DNA of 44,496 nt, taken from assembly GCA_947503115.1 (NCBI GenBank), contig CANNCS010000020.1, forward strand, positions 1 to 44,496, in the 5' to 3' direction. The notes beneath the pieces were generated by a model. That model did not search any database. It had not been told where the DNA came from and saw nothing but the letters and a program-made list of their open reading frames with translations. This document shows positions 1 through 6,333 of this stretch, one piece after another; the stretch's first letter is position 1, and the number at the start of each line of letters is the position of its first letter. The stretch is from an uncultured Marivita sp. Its GTDB lineage: Bacteria; Pseudomonadota; Alphaproteobacteria; Rhodobacterales; Rhodobacteraceae. Both the position numbers and the translations under genes were made by a program.

Positions 1-365
1 CAGCAGCTTTGGGTAGATAAAAGCTGGTCGAAAGCACCCCTTAAGGCTCTCTTAGCCTACAGGGCCGTTATAGCCGGATAGGGGGTTCAAATTTCATTTA
101 GGTTATTGAATATACTCAACTTAAAGTAAAGCGTATTAAACTGTATTAAACGAGCTCTAACGAAAGTTAATCGAGGTTAAACTGCCGCTCTTGCCGATTC
201 AGACCAATAGTGACCAATAACCCAAGCAAGTTAAACAAAGTTAAACCAGGTTTACGTTCACGTTAACTTTATTAACTCTATATTAGCTACGATTGCGCTG
301 ATCTCTAATACGTATGATGGTATTGCCAAGTTGTTTGAGGCAGCCGAAGCCGGTAGAGGTCCTGC
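1..365. other. AT-rich non-coding segment with GTTAAA-type repeats
   Basis: No convincing gene. From about 120 to 280 the motif GTTAA or TTAAAC recurs about eight times in mixed spacing (for example near 167, 175, 229, 240 and 263). A similar density of TTAA motifs occurs at 39280-39430. This could be a protein-binding array or simply AT-rich spacer; nothing in the sequence decides between them. At 319-335 lies GGTATTGCCAAGTTGTT, which recurs with one mismatch at 3190-3206 and may be an insertion-sequence end. Confidence 0.4.
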
Positions 366-639
366 ATGCTGATCCCATCAGCTATGCCGCGCCTGAAGAG
401 CTATCGTTTTCCGCGTGAGGTCGTGCTGCGGGAGTATCACCGCCAGCAGTCCAAAAAGTATGGGCGCGCTTGGAATGAGGGAGTGGGTCTGCGATCAGTG
501 CGGTTCCGTACACGACAGAGACGTGAACGCCGCCCGCAACATTCTCGCGCTCGGCATGGGCGTCTCGCAGGAGGAATGCCCGTCCTTTAGGCTGGGCAGG
601 ATGTCAAGTGGATACAGAGCACCTAAAATCCTCCTTTAA
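366..639 (+). pseudogene. Insertion-sequence scar: IS6-like start joined to a TnpB (IS605 OrfB) tail
   Basis: Two overlapping frames carry fragments of different transposases. The frame starting at 366 begins with [14 protein letters not shown] after a few residues, which resembles the N-terminus of IS6-family (IS26/IS240-like) transposases, and then loses similarity. The frame at 415 contains [20 protein letters not shown], the C-terminal zinc-ribbon and HDRDxNAARNI signature of the TnpB/OrfB proteins of IS200/IS605 elements; only one of the two usual CxxC pairs remains. Neither piece can be a working transposase. The segment is best read as one element inserted into or recombined with another and then decayed. 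Family assignments come from recognised motifs only. Confidence 0.6.
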
Positions 640-789
640 AAAATCCCGTAAGAGCCACACCCCTACGGTAAATGTTGGCGGAAACAAATTACGTGCAGGG
701 AACGTCGTCTAGATGGACGCATCCGGTGGCCGGATCCTTGACTTTCGGGTGGCATTTTGCTACCTGATTTTCGGATCAAGGAGGCAGAA

Positions 790-1146
790 ATGGCGCAATC
801 AGTAAAACTGGCTGATGAGGTCATGGCCCTTGTCCGGCGTGAAGCAGACCTGCACAGTCGCTCGGTGGCTGGTCAGATTACCCACTGGCTTAAGATCGGC
901 CGTGCAATCGAACGCTCCGGTTTCTATGACCATATGCGCATCACGGCGGCGCTCAAGGGCACGTTGGACACCACAGCGCTGACGGAAGAGGAAGGCACCG
1001 CCTGGCTTGACGCCTTCACTGAAAAAATGGGGCGGGCCTGTGAAGAGGAGGAAGCCTTTCACGCCAAGCGCCGCAAACTGGGGCAGGGCGTTGGACTCGA
1101 TGCGGGTGGCAACCTGATCTACGCACGGAATGACGCTGCGCCATGA
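790..1146 (+). CDS. ParD-like antitoxin, partner of the zeta-like kinase
   Basis: A 118-aa protein starting MAQSVKLADEVMALVRREAD. It resembles the ParD-like antitoxin family, in which an N-terminal ribbon-helix-helix-type segment binds DNA and the C-terminal part neutralises the toxin. I chose ATG 790 because AAGGAGG lies just upstream; an in-frame ATG at 757 would add 11 residues but has no such site. The C-terminal half is rich in Glu and Lys. The stop overlaps the next start in an ATGA arrangement (1143-1146), the usual sign of translational coupling in a toxin-antitoxin operon. The function as antitoxin is inferred from family resemblance and from the P-loop gene that follows. Confidence 0.72.
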   Translation: MAQSVKLADEVMALVRREADLHSRSVAGQITHWLKIGRAIERSGFYDHMRITAALKGTLDTTALTEEEGTAWLDAFTEKMGRACEEEEAFHAKRRKLGQGVGLDAGGNLIYARNDAAP

Positions 1147-1730
1147 GGCCGAGCCTCGTCCTACTTGCGGGCCCGAACGGTGCGGGCAAGTCCACGCTTT
1201 ACCAAACCCGCGTTGCTCCAAGCTTCGCGGGTCCTTTTATAAACGCCGACATCATCCAGCGCGACGAGTTGCGCGATCCGTCGATGGAAGCCGCCTATGA
1301 AGCGGCCCGCATCGCTGCGGCGCGACGGCTTGAGCTGCTGGAAGCGCGCTGGAGTTTTGCCGCTGAGACGGTGTTCTCCCATCCCTCAAAGCTGGAGGTG
1401 ATCGAGACGGCGCGGAAGCGCGGCTATCTAATAATAGTTATGCATGTTGGTGTCGACGGACCTGACCTCTCGGTGGCTCGGGTTGTCGAGCGGCGCTCCG
1501 AAGGTGGGCACGATGTGCCCGAAAACAAGATCCGTGCGCGCTTTGTTCGCAGCCAGCCATTGATCCGGCAGGCGGTCCTGCAGGCGGATCGCGGGATGGT
1601 CTTTGACAACTCGCAGCTCAACACGCCGCCGCGCCAGATGCTGGTTTTCGCTGGCGGACGACTGATCCAGGCCGTGCCTGTTGTACCGGAATGGATCCTT
1701 CGCGTTTATTCCGAAGATCTGAAAGCTTGA
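1143..1730 (+). CDS. Zeta-toxin-like P-loop kinase
   Basis: A 195-aa protein with a Walker A motif, AGPNGAGKST, at residues 9-18, followed by FINADIIQRDEL, the usual pattern of zeta toxin and related small-molecule kinases, in which an N-A-D/E motif after the P-loop helps bind the substrate. Zeta toxins phosphorylate UDP-N-acetylglucosamine and block cell-wall synthesis. Whether this member uses the same substrate cannot be seen. It overlaps the preceding ParD-like gene by 4 bases. Pairing with a ParD-like rather than an epsilon-type antitoxin is common among short chromosomal and plasmid zeta-like proteins. The role here would be plasmid addiction next to replicon 1. The alternative is a generic P-loop kinase with no toxic role. 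Confidence 0.72.
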   Translation: MRPSLVLLAGPNGAGKSTLYQTRVAPSFAGPFINADIIQRDELRDPSMEAAYEAARIAAARRLELLEARWSFAAETVFSHPSKLEVIETARKRGYLIIVMHVGVDGPDLSVARVVERRSEGGHDVPENKIRARFVRSQPLIRQAVLQADRGMVFDNSQLNTPPRQMLVFAGGRLIQAVPVVPEWILRVYSEDLKA

Positions 1731-1951
1731 TCCCGCCTGCCAAACCATTTCTGGATCAAACCAGATCGACAGCGAACCTCGTCGCTTCAAGGCCGAGTTA
1801 TACGACTGCCAGTTCTTCGTCTTGTATTTCGTTGGGGATCAGCTGCTCATCCAAGTTAGCCACCACCCTGAATTCAAACAGTGAATCCCTCACACCATTT
1901 GCGCAAAAACGCCATGGCAATTTGCACCCGTTTTCAGGTCGCGCTGGAGGC

Positions 1952-1997
1952 TTATCCACAGACAACCAGTGTTAATATGTGTTAGATTCTGTGTTAA
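1952..1997 (+). promoter_or_regulatory. Origin 1: DnaA box and three GTGTTAA repeats
   Basis: TTATCCACA at 1952-1960 is a perfect DnaA box. It is followed by GTGTTAA at 1969-1975, GTGTTAG at 1979-1985 and GTGTTAA at 1991-1997. The same three-copy element lies upstream of the other two repA copies (36607-36635 and 38367-38395), where the spacing is exactly 11 bp. An AT-rich stretch follows (about 2010-2050). The arrangement fits an iteron-controlled origin where DnaA and RepA open the AT-rich DNA; the role of the GTGTTAA repeats is inferred. Confidence 0.75.
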
Positions 1998-2050
1998 GGG
2001 CCTAAAAGAAGTTAATTTAATATTAATTATCAAATACTTAATGAATTTTT

Positions 2051-2169
2051 CGGTAACTAAAAACACGAATCTTGGTAACTGAAATCCTGCTTTCGGTAAC
2101 TAAAAACACGAATCTTGACATCGGTAACTAAAAACACGAATGTAGAGCATGGTTACCGAAAACACGAAC
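2051..2169 (+). repeat. RepA1 iterons
   Basis: Three exact copies of CGGTAACTAAAAACACGAAT lie at 2051-2070, 2094-2113 and 2122-2141. A half copy (GGTAACT) lies at 2074-2080. A diverged copy, GGTTACCGAAAACACGAA, lies at 2151-2168 and overlaps the repA1 start. Offsets are about 21-22 or 28 bp. They are expected to bind RepA1 for initiation and for self-repression. Confidence 0.88.
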
Positions 2170-3183
2170 CTCAGGCCTCTTCTCCCGGATCGCCATCCCC
2201 AGCACGATCTGTTCATCTGCGATGTTGCGGATGCGGTGCTCAAGGACGTGATGCAGCAGATGGAACATCCGTTTTACTCGCTTTCGAAGAAGCCTGAAAC
2301 CAGCGTAAAGCGCTATAAAAATGGTGAAAATTGGCTCGAGATAACGCCGAGCGTTAAAGGACTGGCGACGATCTATGACAAGGATATTTTGATCTATTGC
2401 ATCAGCCAGATCATGGCTAAATTAAAAAAAGGAGAGCAAGTTTCTCCCCGTGTGCGGATCAATTCACGTGAGCTGCTGATTTTCGCAAACCGAGGTACTA
2501 GTGGGCGGGAGTACCTTTCGCTTGTTGATGCGCTGGATCGCCTAGAAGGTACCAGGATCAGGACCAACATTGTCAGCGGTGGTGAAGAACAGATCGATGG
2601 GTTTGGCTTGATCGATGCCTCATCGATCCGACGCAAGCATGGGATGGACGGCCGACTTCTCTGGTGTGAAGTCAAGCTGTCGGACTGGGTCTTTAACGCG
2701 ATCCAGAACGAGGAAGTTCTGACTCTGCATCGCGACTACTTTCGCCTTCGTAAGCCAATTGAGCGTCGCGTATACGAGATAGCCCGGAAGCATTGTGGTC
2801 AGCAGAAAGCGTGGAGAGTAACGCTAGCCAAGTTGCTCCTGAAAACTGGTTCACAAAGCCCAGAAAAGCGTTTTCGGCAGATGATACGTCAGTTAGTCGA
2901 ACATGATCACTTACCAGATTATCATGTGAGCTTTGACGATGATGATGACATGGTGGTCTTCACCAACCGCGGGACTATGGCCCTTGCTCCGCTGCCAGAT
3001 AATCGTGTTCCTTCCTTGCGATCCGATACCTATGAACTCGCCCGTAAGGCGGCCCCTGGATGGGATGTCCATCATCTAGAGGTAGAATGGCGGGATTGGA
3101 TTGTTGAGGCGCCTCGTGACGCAGATGCGGCCTTCGTAGGATTTTGCCGGAAGTGGTTTGAAAGACGAGGTAGGCCGAGTTGA
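2149..3183 (+). CDS. repA: Plasmid replication initiator RepA (RPA family), replicon 1
   Basis: A 344-aa initiator of the RPA type (replication initiator protein A), the class used by RepA-type plasmids of Rhodobacterales. Conserved blocks shared with the second copy include LLPDRHPQHDLFICDVADAV near the N-terminus, SVKGLATIYDKDILIYCISQ, GLIDASSIRRKHG and HRDYFRLRKPIERRVYEIAR, where the last is the winged-helix region expected to contact the iterons. The protein would bind the iterons just upstream, open the origin with DnaA and load the helicase. The start ATG shares its G with the last iteron, so residues 2-7 are encoded by iteron-like DNA, which suggests self-repression. Length and motifs look complete. 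Confidence 0.92.
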   Translation: MVTENTNLRPLLPDRHPQHDLFICDVADAVLKDVMQQMEHPFYSLSKKPETSVKRYKNGENWLEITPSVKGLATIYDKDILIYCISQIMAKLKKGEQVSPRVRINSRELLIFANRGTSGREYLSLVDALDRLEGTRIRTNIVSGGEEQIDGFGLIDASSIRRKHGMDGRLLWCEVKLSDWVFNAIQNEEVLTLHRDYFRLRKPIERRVYEIARKHCGQQKAWRVTLAKLLLKTGSQSPEKRFRQMIRQLVEHDHLPDYHVSFDDDDDMVVFTNRGTMALAPLPDNRVPSLRSDTYELARKAAPGWDVHHLEVEWRDWIVEAPRDADAAFVGFCRKWFERRGRPS

Positions 3184-3240
3184 ACGGAAGGTATTGCCAA
3201 ATTGTTAACGTGTAAAAAGCGCTCTATAACTTATACAGGC

Positions 3241-3510
3241 CTATAGCGGCTCAAGGCTCTGCAACCCGCGCTCCATGAGGACGCGCATGAATTTCTGATA
3301 TTTCATGCCTCGTTGCTCGGCTTCGGCCTTGATCTTCGCTAGCTGGCTTTCAGGCATCCGCATCGTCACGCGGGCAGACTTGTCCTCGAACTCATGAGAG
3401 ACAGGCTCGGGCTGCCCCCAATCGTATTCAGACAGGTCAGCATTGGCGATAAACTCGTCCACGTCATCATGGGTTTTGAGATTTGGCCATGGCTTGTTTG
3501 ATTTGCTCAT
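3241..3510 (-). CDS. brnA: BrnA-type antitoxin (copy 1)
   Basis: An 89-aa protein with an acidic N-terminal half (YDWGQPEPVSHEFEDKSARV) and a C-terminal ribbon-helix-helix motif (VTMRMPESQLAKIKAEAEQRG), the layout of BrnA/CopG antitoxins that pair with BrnT. It is expected to neutralise BrnT and, with it, to repress the operon. Its start lies 44 bases inside the end of the toxin gene at 3467-3778, which is the usual toxin-first order of brnTA. The second pair at 41724-42306 has a different sequence, so this is not a recent duplication. Confidence 0.8.
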   Translation of the reverse strand: MSKSNKPWPNLKTHDDVDEFIANADLSEYDWGQPEPVSHEFEDKSARVTMRMPESQLAKIKAEAEQRGMKYQKFMRVLMERGLQSLEPL

Positions 3511-3778
3511 ATCGTTTCACCTCATTCTTGTGCATGGGTCTGGCGCTGATCGGGCGCATGTAGACCCCGTCTTCGTGCTCCCGATAGGTGTACGCCACAA
3601 AGATGTGTCGGCCTGTCATGGCAGGATGCGCTGTGTTGTACCGTTCTTCATCGGGGTAGGGATCACGAACGCGGAAAGTCGTGCGCTCTAGCACATGCTC
3701 AATCTCGTCTTTCGTTGCGCCATGTTTCCCGCATTTCGGCCAGTTGCCATGATCCCACTCGATACCCCTGATTTTCAT
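3467..3778 (-). CDS. brnT: BrnT-type toxin, RelE-like ribonuclease (copy 1)
   Basis: A 103-aa protein starting MKIRGIEWDHGNWPKCGKHG. The opening strand followed by K-x-x-K-H-G, the central TFRVRDPYPDEERYNTAHP segment and the C-terminal RPISARPMHKNEVKRYE block match the BrnT (DUF497) family: small RNases with a RelE-like fold that cut RNA and halt translation. I chose the start at 3778 because it fits the family's usual N-terminus; an upstream in-frame ATG at 3820 would add 14 residues that overlap the likely operator. It is transcribed with brnA, which it overlaps by 44 bases. Confidence 0.82.
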   Translation of the reverse strand: MKIRGIEWDHGNWPKCGKHGATKDEIEHVLERTTFRVRDPYPDEERYNTAHPAMTGRHIFVAYTYREHEDGVYMRPISARPMHKNEVKRYEQIKQAMAKSQNP

Positions 3779-3792
3779 GACTTCAATATGTA

Positions 3793-3810
3793 CATTTGTA
3801 CGCACAAATG
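3793..3810. promoter_or_regulatory. Likely operator of brnTA copy 1
   Basis: CATTTGT-ACGC-ACAAATG is a perfect inverted repeat with 7-bp arms and a 4-bp centre, 15 bases upstream of the brnT start. BrnA antitoxins repress their own promoter by binding such palindromes. The assignment rests on position and symmetry. Confidence 0.5.
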
Positions 3811-3820
3811 CAACAAGCAC

Positions 3821-4212
3821 ATACTTCTATGTTCCTTATACGCCTGCATTGCGCGCCTCATCCATAGCTATGCACCAGACAAAAGTTGTGAATGTCTTAC
3901 CACTATCGCGGCGCTTTTTGCGGCATATTGTGGAAGCCACCGCCCCGCTTTGAATGATCTTATCGTGTCCAATAAGTTTGCATTATCGGACATATTGGAG
4001 TGTCTTGCTAGAAACGCCCGAATGTCTGAATTTTAGGGGTACAAATCGGCCACTTTCGTGGAGCTAAGAGCCACCTGTAGCACGGACCGAACCTTTGATG
4101 GACCGTTGCCCAACTATACCAGTGGCTCAATTATTCACAGGAGAGTCCTCTGGGTATCCTGCCTTGAGTGCAGTGCTACTAAGTGCTACCACTCTGTCGA
4201 AGGAGGACTGGC
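3821..4212. other. Non-coding spacer with a resolvase-site-like palindrome and a ParD operator candidate
   Basis: No convincing gene on either strand. At 3966-3992 lies TGTCCAATAA-GTTTGCA-TTATCGGACA, 10-bp arms with one mismatch. Read on the minus strand, the half site TGTCCGATAAT resembles the half sites bound by Tn3/gamma-delta resolvases. No resolvase gene is present in the window. At 4172-4189 AGTGCTAC occurs twice, 10 bp apart, just before the parD ribosome-binding site; this is a plausible operator for the ParDE pair. Confidence 0.4.
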
Positions 4213-4488
4213 ATGACTGTGAAATCATCAATCTCCTTATCGGATTCGCAAGACCGTTTTGCTCGCGGTCTCGTTGAATCTGGGAAATATGCCAGCCTGA
4301 GCTCCGTCCTTCAGCATGGGCTTGATTTGCTTCGTCAAAAGACCGAGGCCGAGGAATTGGAACTGGCTGCGTTGCGGCAGCTAGTGGACCGGCGCCTGTC
4401 GGCGCCAAGGGTCTCGTCTGCAGACATGGATATCCGTATCGAACAGATGATTGCTCGCAAACTGCAGTCATCGAATGTGGGATCTTGA
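4213..4488 (+). CDS. parD: ParD-type antitoxin (copy 1)
   Basis: A 91-aa protein. MTVKSSISLSDSQDRFARGL followed by VESGKYASLSSVLQHGLDLL is the ribbon-helix-helix DNA-binding region of ParD (CC2985-type) antitoxins, and the acidic helical C-terminus would wrap the toxin. The start at 4213 has a strong site, GAAGGAGG, 7 bases upstream; an in-frame ATG at 4183 would include that site in the gene. The end overlaps parE by 14 bases. The second ParD at 39668 shares the same framework (SISLxDxQxxFARxLV) but is clearly diverged. Confidence 0.87.
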   Translation: MTVKSSISLSDSQDRFARGLVESGKYASLSSVLQHGLDLLRQKTEAEELELAALRQLVDRRLSAPRVSSADMDIRIEQMIARKLQSSNVGS

Positions 4489-4846
4489 GTTCTCCGCAGA
4501 AGCGGAATGCGACTTCGAGCTGATCTTTGACCATCTTGCAAGCTCGTACGTCGAGTTGGGAGATGAGCCAGATACGGCATTCATACGTGCGGCCAGTCGG
4601 GTCCGCGCCATAAGAACCTCGATAAATGTGTTGGCCCAATCGCCCCACGTGGGAACGTTGCGATCTGATATTCGGGCGGGCCTTCGCTTCGTGCGCGTGG
4701 AAAAGACCGTCATCTGGTTCTTGCCGGATGAAGAACGCCGCTGTGTTGTCGTAGTTGCCCTGTTCTTCGGAGCGCAGGATCACATCCGTCACATGCTGGC
4801 ACGGATGCTCTCTGGGAAAACTGAAAAACCACACCCCATGCGTTAA
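4475..4846 (+). CDS. parE: ParE-type toxin (copy 1)
   Basis: A 123-aa protein beginning MWDLEFSAEAECDFELIFDH. The pattern E-x-D-F-E-L-I-F-D-H-L, the central SPHVGTLRSDIRAGLRFVRV block and the C-terminal VVALFFGAQDHIRHMLARM block are typical of ParE toxins of the RelE/ParE superfamily, many of which poison DNA gyrase. I chose the start at 4475, inside the end of parD, since it gives the family's usual N-terminus; the in-frame ATG at 4451 lies deeper within parD. Copy 2 (39921-40280) has the same organisation. Confidence 0.85.
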   Translation: MWDLEFSAEAECDFELIFDHLASSYVELGDEPDTAFIRAASRVRAIRTSINVLAQSPHVGTLRSDIRAGLRFVRVEKTVIWFLPDEERRCVVVVALFFGAQDHIRHMLARMLSGKTEKPHPMR

Positions 4847-5178
4847 CAGATGCCTTGAAGCGAGATCGGAAAATCTGGAATTTCGCTGGGATCAACATGT
4901 ACTGCCGATTTGGTTTCATGGGTGGATTTGGCCCAAGCCACCTCTCGTCGAGGTAAATTTCCATTTACCCGTTAACCGCACTTGCTCATCTGAGAGCGCG
5001 TTTGGCCTTCAGGCTGCGGCGCTCACGTCGAACTCAAAATGAATGCGGGCATAGGGGAATTCGATTCCTGGGGCGCGGCGCGCGAACTGGCGCCTGCCCC
5101 ACAAGGCCCCCACATCAAAACTGTATGTTTTCCGGATTTTCCGTATAATGTGGATATGACCGTCTAAGCACAAGGCCT
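4847..5178. other. Non-coding spacer with a hairpin and the phd promoter
   Basis: No gene recognised. GGTAAAT-TTCC-ATTTACC at 4952-4969 is a perfect 7-bp hairpin without a T-run. At 5144-5149 TATAAT fits a -10 box. The direct repeat TTTTCCGGATTTTCCG just upstream (5129-5144) could be the operator bound by the Phd-type antitoxin that follows. A weak minus-strand frame at 4710-4964 is mostly antisense to parE and is not called. Confidence 0.4.
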
Positions 5179-5457
5179 ATGAGCATGAAGACCATAACCG
5201 CATCCGTCGCAAGCAAGGAGTTTGGGCGCTACCTGGACGCCGCACAGCGCGAACCAGTGATCGTCACTAAGAAAAACCGCCCTGTCGTGGTAACCGTATC
5301 ATTTCAGGACTGGGAGGAGCTGACCAAGCTTCGCATCGAGCGCAGCCTCGCCCACGGGCTTGATGACATCGAGAACGGGCATTTTGAAGAGGTTAGCACT
5401 GCTAGCACAGCGGCCCGCCTCGCCAGCTTCAAGTATCGCAACACAAGTGCCACATGA
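5179..5457 (+). CDS. Phd/YefM-type antitoxin
   Basis: A 92-aa protein. MKTITASVASKEFGRYLDAA followed by REPVIVTKKNRPVVVTVSFQ is the classic Phd/YefM N-terminal domain, in which a pair of strands and helices dimerises and binds the operator; the C-terminal tail would fold onto the toxin. The start could be 5179 or 5185 (MSMKTIT or MKTIT); the family favours the short version. Its stop overlaps the toxin start as ATGA. The partner is a RelE/ParE-fold protein and not a Doc or VapC toxin, a combination known in YefM/YoeB-like systems. Confidence 0.86.
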   Translation: MSMKTITASVASKEFGRYLDAAQREPVIVTKKNRPVVVTVSFQDWEELTKLRIERSLAHGLDDIENGHFEEVSTASTAARLASFKYRNTSAT

Positions 5458-5777
5458 AGGTAGTGATGACGCGGACCGCAAGCGAAAGCTTGTGGCCGAT
5501 TTACCTATATCACTCGGACTACTCGCAGGACTATGCCGAAGCATTTCAGTACGAGATTGATTGCTTCATCTTGGAGCATCTGAGCAGCAATCCCCGGCTT
5601 GGGCACCTCTACCATGAGCCCAGTGGCATCCGGCGTCTGATTTTTCAAAAGCGCTACAACATCTATTACACGCTCAGGAACGACACCGTCTTCGTGCTGT
5701 TCATCTTTGATGGGCGGATGGGAATCAATCAGGACCTTGAGGAGCATGGGCTCGATACCGAAAAAATCATCAGATAA
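5454..5777 (+). CDS. RelE/ParE-family toxin, partner of the Phd-type antitoxin
   Basis: A 107-aa protein. The features LWPIYLYHSDYSQDYAEAFQ, then SSNPRLGHLYHEPSGIRRLI and QKRYNIYYTLRNDTVFVLFI-FDGRM, follow the RelE/ParE superfamily layout: an N-terminal helical hairpin, then a four-stranded sheet ending in the YNIYY-type strand. Whether it cuts mRNA like RelE or targets gyrase like ParE cannot be told, because the catalytic residues of RelE are not obvious. It overlaps the antitoxin by 4 bases. Together they form the fourth TA module around replicon 1. Confidence 0.8.
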   Translation: MKVVMTRTASESLWPIYLYHSDYSQDYAEAFQYEIDCFILEHLSSNPRLGHLYHEPSGIRRLIFQKRYNIYYTLRNDTVFVLFIFDGRMGINQDLEEHGLDTEKIIR

Positions 5778-6333
5778 AAAATAGCCTCGATTAAGTCAAA
5801 GCTGTCTAAACACGCACAAGCCGAAGTCAAATGGTACAATCAGTCTTCACTGTTGTTTGCGGGGGCAGCCATGACATGCAGACAATTCTGAGCCACATCA
5901 GGCAACTTTTGATCCAAGTGTTCAAGGTGATTGCCAACCCTCTATCGAAAACTGTAGGGGGATGTCCCAGTTGACTTTGAAGTATGAATGAGGGGTGGCC
6001 TTGCTATCCCTGAGCGATAGGCTTGAGATGTTCAAACCGAAAGGAAAGCAACACCATGAAGAAAACTAGGACATCGCCAATGGCCCCTGGGCAAGCCAAA
6101 TAATCTGCCCGACGCCGTAGATGATGCTTGGGAGGCTTTTGGACAGGGCTTTTATCAGTTTTCCATCTGCCCGGGGTTTACGCGCTTAGCAAAATGCTCG
6201 AAGGCGGCGCATCAAAATTGGCCAGAGATGTACACACGCGCAATGCTAATTTCAAGATTAATGCTCTGAGCATCTATTCTCATTTTGTCATAATTGCCAG
6301 ATAGAACACATCCCTAAAAGAGAACTTTACCAA
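5778..6333. other. Non-coding spacer with a possible IS3 scar
   Basis: I see no intact gene. At 6056 ATGAAGAAAACTAGG would encode MKKTR, the usual start of IS3-family OrfA, and GAAAGGAAAG lies upstream. The frame stops after 15 codons without further similarity, so at most a short scar remains. From about 6240 the DNA becomes AT-rich like the ATP-grasp gene that follows, so a transfer boundary may lie here. AGAGAA at 6320-6325 is a plausible ribosome-binding site for that gene. Confidence 0.35.

Noticed and set aside
3695-4036. 113-aa plus-strand frame upstream of parD
   Set aside because: It overlaps brnT and its operator on the other strand, is rich in Cys and His without a pattern, and has no ribosome-binding site.
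4710-4964. Minus-strand open frame MEIYLDERWLGPNPP...
   Set aside because: About half is antisense to parE, no ribosome-binding site is clear, and no family is recognised.
6056-6103. MKKTR start as an IS3 OrfA gene
   Set aside because: Only five codons fit and a stop follows after 15; at most a scar, so it is mentioned only in the spacer entry.
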